Position numbers and translations under genes: made by a program. From NCBI RefSeq assembly GCF_037975245.1, contig NC_092563.1, forward strand, positions 23,282,960-23,346,959: a stretch of DNA of 64,000 nt. Reading direction: 5' to 3'. The notes under the pieces are model-generated. The model was given only the letters and a program-made list of their open reading frames with translations, did not search any database and had not been told where the DNA came from. The stretch comes from Apostichopus japonicus. Lineage: Eukaryota; Echinodermata; Holothuroidea; Aspidochirotida; Stichopodidae. Position 1 is the first letter of the stretch; every line of letters begins with the position of its first letter. Positions 59,798 to 64,000 of the stretch are shown here, piece after piece.

Positions 59798-60085
59798 CAG
59801 GCGTGTAGCCAGGAATTTGCCAAGGGAGGGGCAAAAACTGTAGACTCGGCATTGCAAACTATCTAAGCGTAGCTCCACCATGGTTGGCGCGAAGCGTACA
59901 AGAAAATTTTGGCTGTAAATGCCTCCCAGATAGCTGGAAATGGCACTTCCCAGGCCTTGTAAGTTGCATCTTAGCATTTTCTCTTTTGAAAATACTAGCG
60001 ATATCATAAAAATATTAAAAAAAAAAAAAAATATGCCCAAGGGGGGGCGGCTGCCCCCTTTGCCCCCCCCTTGGCTACGCGCCTG
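59798..60085 (+). mobile_element. hAT-type nonautonomous element (MITE), copy 2
   Basis: Starts CAGGCGTGTAGCCAGG and ends TTGGCTACGCGCCTG, so the terminal inverted repeats agree over about 15 bases with one mismatch, better preserved than in the copy at 36598-36903. It is in the same orientation and high in identity, but lacks about 20 bases near the left end that the other copy has. The flanking octamers share only TCGT, so the target duplication is largely decayed. Non-coding; the minus frame 59756-60040 is an artefact. Confidence 0.75.
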
Positions 60086-60604
60086 GTGGTCGTAGCGTGC
60101 ATCCTTTTGTCGTACACGTCTTCGCTGGTTTTACGTAAGTACTACTAATTTTCCATCCTTAGATGTCAACTTTGTTTTGGATGATAAATACTGACAGTCC
60201 AGAGCTTATACATGTAATAAGTGTAGCAGATGGTAGAAAATAAAGAAAGCTAGAATTTGGATGCATTTTATTTGATTCTTATCAAATGAACTTTATATTC
60301 TGACAGAGTTGTAACTAGATCGTTTTCACTGCAAATGTTTCGTTGTGTTTTAATGCCAAAACAAGAAGACCAAAAGAAAAGGTTTACCAAGGATACTGTG
60401 GCCTGCAGAAGTGTGAAATCTTGGGACAAATATTCTACCAGAGCAGTTAGTGTGTACATGGGAAGTAGAGTAACTATAGCAACAAGCTGAACTGAGCGGT
60501 AGTTGGAGTTATGAAGGATATCTAACATTGTTAAAAGTTTGAATTAATCATGTGCAGGTTACAATGTTAACCTCCTTCACATCCCCCTCTCCCAAATACA
60601 ATGG
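60086..60604. other. Noncoding DNA
   Basis: The minus-strand frame 60268-60528 (86 codons) has no recognisable domain. Nothing else was seen. Confidence 0.45.
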
Positions 60605-60962
60605 CACCATTGTAACAGTCCATGTGCACCATGTGCACAATGCACCATTTGCACCATTGTAACAGTCCATGTGCACCATTGTAACAGTCCATCTGTACCA
60701 GTGCACCATTGTAACAGTCCATCTGCACCATTGCACCATTGTAACAGTCTATCTGCACCATTGCACCAGTGCACCATTGTAACAGTCCATGTGCACCATT
60801 GTAACAGTCCATGGCACCATTGTAACAGTCCCTCTGCACCATTGTACTAGTGCACCATTGTAACAGTCCATGTGCACCAATGCACCATGTGCACCATTGT
60901 AACAGTCCATGGCACCATTGTAACAGTCCATCTGCACCAGTGCACCATTGTAACCGTCCATG
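60605..60962. repeat. Minisatellite with 12 copies of CACCATTGTAACAGTCCA
   Basis: Twelve CACCATTGTAACMGTC cores are separated by linkers of 0 to about 25 bases built from the same TGCACCA phrases, so the array has a mosaic, higher-order structure. The minus strand is open in several overlapping phases (60548-60991), giving DCYNGALVQM-type repeats; this is a property of the stop-free unit rather than evidence of a gene. Confidence 0.9.
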
Positions 60963-62306
60963 GGCCTTCTAGTTGCAAGAGTACACAACACAAATTGCGT
61001 GAAAGAATTAAATGAGGGAAGGTAACGGAATTAGGGTTAGTTGTGTGATATGTTCATAAATCATTTCATGAAATACTGTACACTGTGTTTTCCAACGCTA
61101 TCATTGCTTGCTCACAAAAACTAGTGGAATCCACATTTAAATATCTTTTTTATTGTAGATCTCTAAAGTTTAATTATCTGTAACAACCCAGTATTAAGGG
61201 TGGATGGGCTCTTTTTCATGTTTACTCTTGATATATATATATAGTTTTTTTTTGTTGTTGAAAGATTCCACGAGTGTGGACAAGGGGATGGCTAAGTTTC
61301 TTCTTTGACAATCAAACCTAAACTCAGGGGAGCGAACTCCGTCCGTGACATCTGATGCATTTAAAAGTTGAGGCAGGGTGCCTCTCAATGTCAGCTAGAA
61401 TTGCTTCCAAAAAGGATAATATGATATTTTATAATTATTGAACATATATATACCGATAATCTGCAGAGAGATTAAATGTCATGATACAAGTTATACACCC
61501 TTGCATAGGCCTTCAAATCTAACACTGACCTGCATAAATCATACATTATTTGGTTGAAAGGGGATAGGATGAAACCTATTGAGGCACAATTTCCTACTTT
61601 GCAAGATATGATGCAAAATGTGAGGAAATTCTCAGTTTAATTGTAAGCCTTGAATTTCGATATGATAAATTTTTCTCATTTTGGGAGATGAACAGCTTAC
61701 ACTATAAGCTGCTTACAGTAGTCTGAGTTATGCACCACCTCATCAATCTTTCATGAACTTTTTGCTTTGTAAGATGTACAGTATTGCCTTGCTTTGTATG
61801 ATTGTAAGATGGCTTATTCCATAAACTAAAAAGAGGGGGGGGGGGGGGTTAAGTTTGTGACATTTGTTATGTAGAGTTTCAGTAACTTGCTGAACCAACT
61901 AACTTTATCGCATGTCATCTATTAAATATTATTTAAGGGTTTTAGCATCAAATTACTCTTTGTTGCTCTTTAATTTTTAAAAGTTAAAAATGTTGATAAA
62001 CAAGTATAGATATAAACTGGGACATAGAAGATTTTTGAAAGTTTTGAACCCATACTCACATGGAATGTCCCTGGGGCTTAATTTACCCTGCAGTGTCCTT
62101 TTCTGATCTTTGTTTACTGACTCTGTTTATTTGTAATCTACCTTTTCTCCTACCTCTCCTCTTCCCCTGTTGGTTTCTTTCTTTCTTATCTCCATCCCTT
62201 GTCTACTAATCCCCTTAAATCTATCTCTTTGTGTTCACCATGCTCATTTACCTGTCTGTATTCTGTGATTGTTTTTGTTCCTTCTGTTACTGTTACTCGT
62301 CATTTA
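60963..62306. other. Noncoding DNA with G run
   Basis: A run of 13 G at about 61836-61848 and a pyrimidine-rich stretch at 62130-62200. The minus frame 61194-61388 lacks a domain. Confidence 0.5.
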
Positions 62307-62345
62307 GCCTTTGAAGAAGATCCTGCTAGGATCGAAACGTCAGGC
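62307..62345 (+). ncRNA. Degenerate hammerhead-ribozyme-like sequence (retroelement relic)
   Basis: The order of parts fits a type I hammerhead: GCCT (62307-62310) can pair with AGGC (62342-62345) as stem I; TTGAAGA (62311-62317) occupies the CUGANGA core; GATCC (62319-62323) pairs with GGATC (62329-62333) around TGCTA as stem II; GAAA follows at 62334-62337; ACGT (62337-62340) is self-complementary, as in ribozymes that act as dimers through a minimal stem III; GTC (62339-62341) is the expected cleavage triplet. Two faults are visible: the core C is T, and one extra A (62318) separates the core from stem II. Hammerheads of this kind occur in Penelope-like retroelements (known). The surrounding frame 62199-62393 shows no reverse transcriptase. 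Confidence 0.4.
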
Positions 62346-63840
62346 CAACTTACTTTTACACATATTTTTAATCTTGGTATTTTCTATAAATAGGGATGTG
62401 ATTTTGGGGACACATGTTCTATAGCAATTACTGAGCTCCTATCCAGCCCTCAGTTGGTGGCAACCCCCCCCCCCCCTATTAAACACATGCTCTTCCATGC
62501 AGGTGCAACTTAACTCACTCCCTTTGCTTTGGTTTCATTAGATACTGGTACCGAATATTGTAACAGCAGTTTTCAAGAAAATTTTCCCTCTTGTAATTTT
62601 TTTGTTGGTATATGCCTGTCATCACTACTGATTGGAGTCATTTGTTGCTCATTAGCAAAAAACATTTGTCCCCAGTTTTTATTTTTTTTAAAGGATACGG
62701 ACAGCCTCCATCCCCCACCCCTTCCCCCTCCCCCATGCAGACTACTGCAATCCCTTATCTGAGCCACCATCATGTGTACAAAACCTCCACAGCTTACAGC
62801 TAGGACACAAGATTGTTGTGCCCCTCCTTAAATTTTTGGTGCCCTTCCAAATTCCTGGGCTATACCGGCCTCGGCCATGACCCCTCGCTTTAAGATCATC
62901 TCCAAATTCTCTTGAATCCTTCACATTCTGGTAATTTGGATTGTTTCCAAACCTTCTGAATGGTCTTGGCTTTCTGTACATGGTGCCCTGTCATTTTTCG
63001 TCTGATCTTCATTGAGGATGCTTATTGTCTATTGAATATTTATAACCTCTAAGTTTGAGTAGCTTGGTTCCACCCATCTTGGCTGATAAATCCAGCACTT
63101 GGGACAATGACCAGCAACCTATCTAGCTGTGAATCTAATTAAAGACCTTTTTCTTTGAAAGACCACATGGTTGAAGAATGTTAATGGTGCAGGCAACAAA
63201 TTTTCTAGCAGTTGGTTTATCCGACTGTTATAGTTGAATATAGCTCACTGAATGAAAGGAGAAATCATAACGTGCATACTGCATTCTCAGAAAACAGTTA
63301 GCATATATGTTTTAAGTACAGTAATGAATTATTTTTCTTCGCTTTCAAAATCCCATTGGACACACTCTGTCTTTATTTTCTAAATATCTGTTAAAGAATT
63401 TTGTTCCATTTTGAACGGATCTCCATATGACAAAATGAATGTCCAGCTCTTTACTTGTATCCATATTTTGCCTATGTTGGCACTTTTGTAGTACTGTAGA
63501 ATTTTTCAATTTCTTAAAATCTCTCTTTCTCCAAATTAATTTGCCTAATTCTGAAATGATTTCATCGACTTGATGTCCTTACATTGCAGAGTGACAAAGC
63601 TGGCCTACCGGAGCATGAGAGAATAGTCAGGTGCTGCGAGTGTTTCCTAGGATAGACATACATCGCATGAAACTTGAACCGCTGGCAGAAATAGTCGTGC
63701 TTTTCTTGTATGAACTTACGACCAGGAAATACGTGGGTACATGATGTCAGTGGTGTCCTCTGGTTACGATGAATCATGAACAACATCACGGAGTCTGCCG
63801 ACACGACGGTTCTCGGAAGAGATGAAAGTCGAGAAGGCGG
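62346..63840. other. Noncoding DNA upstream of the putative right-edge gene
   Basis: C run at 62465-62476 and a C-rich patch at 62708-62735. Minus-strand frames 62573-62773, 62742-62981 and 63562-63804 are open without recognisable domains. 63590-63840 is the least AT-rich part of the right end and may be promoter-proximal. Confidence 0.45.
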
Positions 63841-63848
63841 TATAAAAA
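63841..63848 (+). promoter_or_regulatory. Candidate TATA box
   Basis: TATAAAAA lies directly after the less AT-rich stretch 63590-63840 and 111 bases before the ATG at 63952. A weaker TATAAAC lies at 63870. In an AT-rich genome such words are common, so position and context are the only support. Confidence 0.3.
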
Positions 63849-63951
63849 TTATTTAAGAACAAGCCTTACTATAAACTATGCATAGAGATTAGATTTCAAT
63901 TTTTATCTATCGGAAAGTGTGTGAGCGCACGGAATTGTAGCAGCCAAAAAA

Positions 63952-64000
63952 ATGGACAAAGAATTTTACCAGATGGGGGAGTTCCACGGAGATACGGTCA
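63952..64000 (+). CDS. Possible first coding exon, cut by the window edge
   Basis: ATG at 63952 follows an A run (favourable -3 A, +4 G context) and opens 16 codons, MDKEFYQMGEFHGDTV, that run off the window. The reading frame has an in-frame TGA at 63922-63924, so this is the first usable Met of the frame. The codons are balanced in composition, unlike the AT-driven frames elsewhere. A candidate TATA box lies 111 bases upstream; alternatively, TTGTAG at 63935-63940 could end an intron with the ATG in a second exon. A five-codon upstream ORF begins at 63878. I do not recognise the protein from 16 residues. Confidence 0.35.
   Translation, partial: MDKEFYQMGEFHGDTV

Noticed and set aside
62742-62981. 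A basic, Gly/Arg-rich 79-codon minus-strand frame
   Set aside because: The codons come from a C-rich patch with repeat-like phrases, and no zinc-finger or RNA-binding motif is complete.
63562-63804. An 80-codon minus-strand frame in the less AT-rich right end
   Set aside because: No domain or homolog is recognised. The region is better explained as upstream sequence of the plus-strand start at 63952, but transcription from both strands cannot be excluded.
1-64000. CRISPR array, prokaryotic defence system or prophage
   Set aside because: There are no regularly spaced direct repeats with unique spacers, no dense coding and no bacterial gene. The tandem repeats have no spacer structure, and the sequence has the character of animal nuclear DNA.

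Overview
The window looks like an AT-rich, gene-poor stretch of an animal nuclear genome. By eye it has long (TA)n and (CA)n arrays, homopolymer runs, minisatellites and short transposon-derived repeats. No bacterial-type gene, operon or ribosome binding site is visible, and no reading frame here resembles a complete conserved protein. Several dispersed repeats (a TTAA-flanked element beginning AGGCATTGAAGA, and a hAT-type element with CAGGCGYGTAGC ends) are of the sort I associate with marine invertebrates, especially echinoderms such as sea cucumbers. That taxonomic guess is inference, not proof.

Region by region. 1-4480: unique AT-rich DNA with a threefold 18-bp repeat carrying cAMP-response-element-like cores (751-804), an AT-rich minisatellite (1974-2105) and a 20-bp palindrome centred on an E-box (3702-3721). 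4790-5222: an older hairpin repeat abutting a TTAA-flanked short inverted-repeat element. 6655-8700: large TA microsatellite fields. 12063-12348: a 16-bp tandem repeat and the fuller copy of the hairpin repeat. 14433-16560: a 17-bp minisatellite, half of a long-arm hairpin element, and a perfect RFX-type X-box. 17003-18205: further TA arrays. 21699-22337: a polypyrimidine array bounded by a direct 96-bp duplication; a homologous array lies at 29264-29818. 31805-32097: an almost intact long hairpin element. 36598-38000: a hAT-type MITE followed by a three-unit satellite of about 280 bp. 41560-42690: a recent tandem duplication, a fragment related to a ribozyme-like sequence, and the second TTAA-flanked element in inverse orientation. 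47521-49800: a tRNA-like relic and tandem duplications. 53067-56470: palindromic repeats, a second X-box, a nested hairpin and a minisatellite. 57128-60962: a TA field, the second hAT-type MITE and a 12-copy minisatellite. 62307-62345: a degenerate hammerhead-ribozyme-like sequence.

The only place where I would start a gene model is the extreme right edge. A TATA-like element at 63841 lies upstream of an ATG at 63952, which opens a frame running off the window. Everything to its left may be its upstream intergenic DNA, or introns of genes whose exons lie outside. Because no complete gene is present, nothing can be said about genes working together. The main content is repeat and transposon history plus a few candidate regulatory sites.
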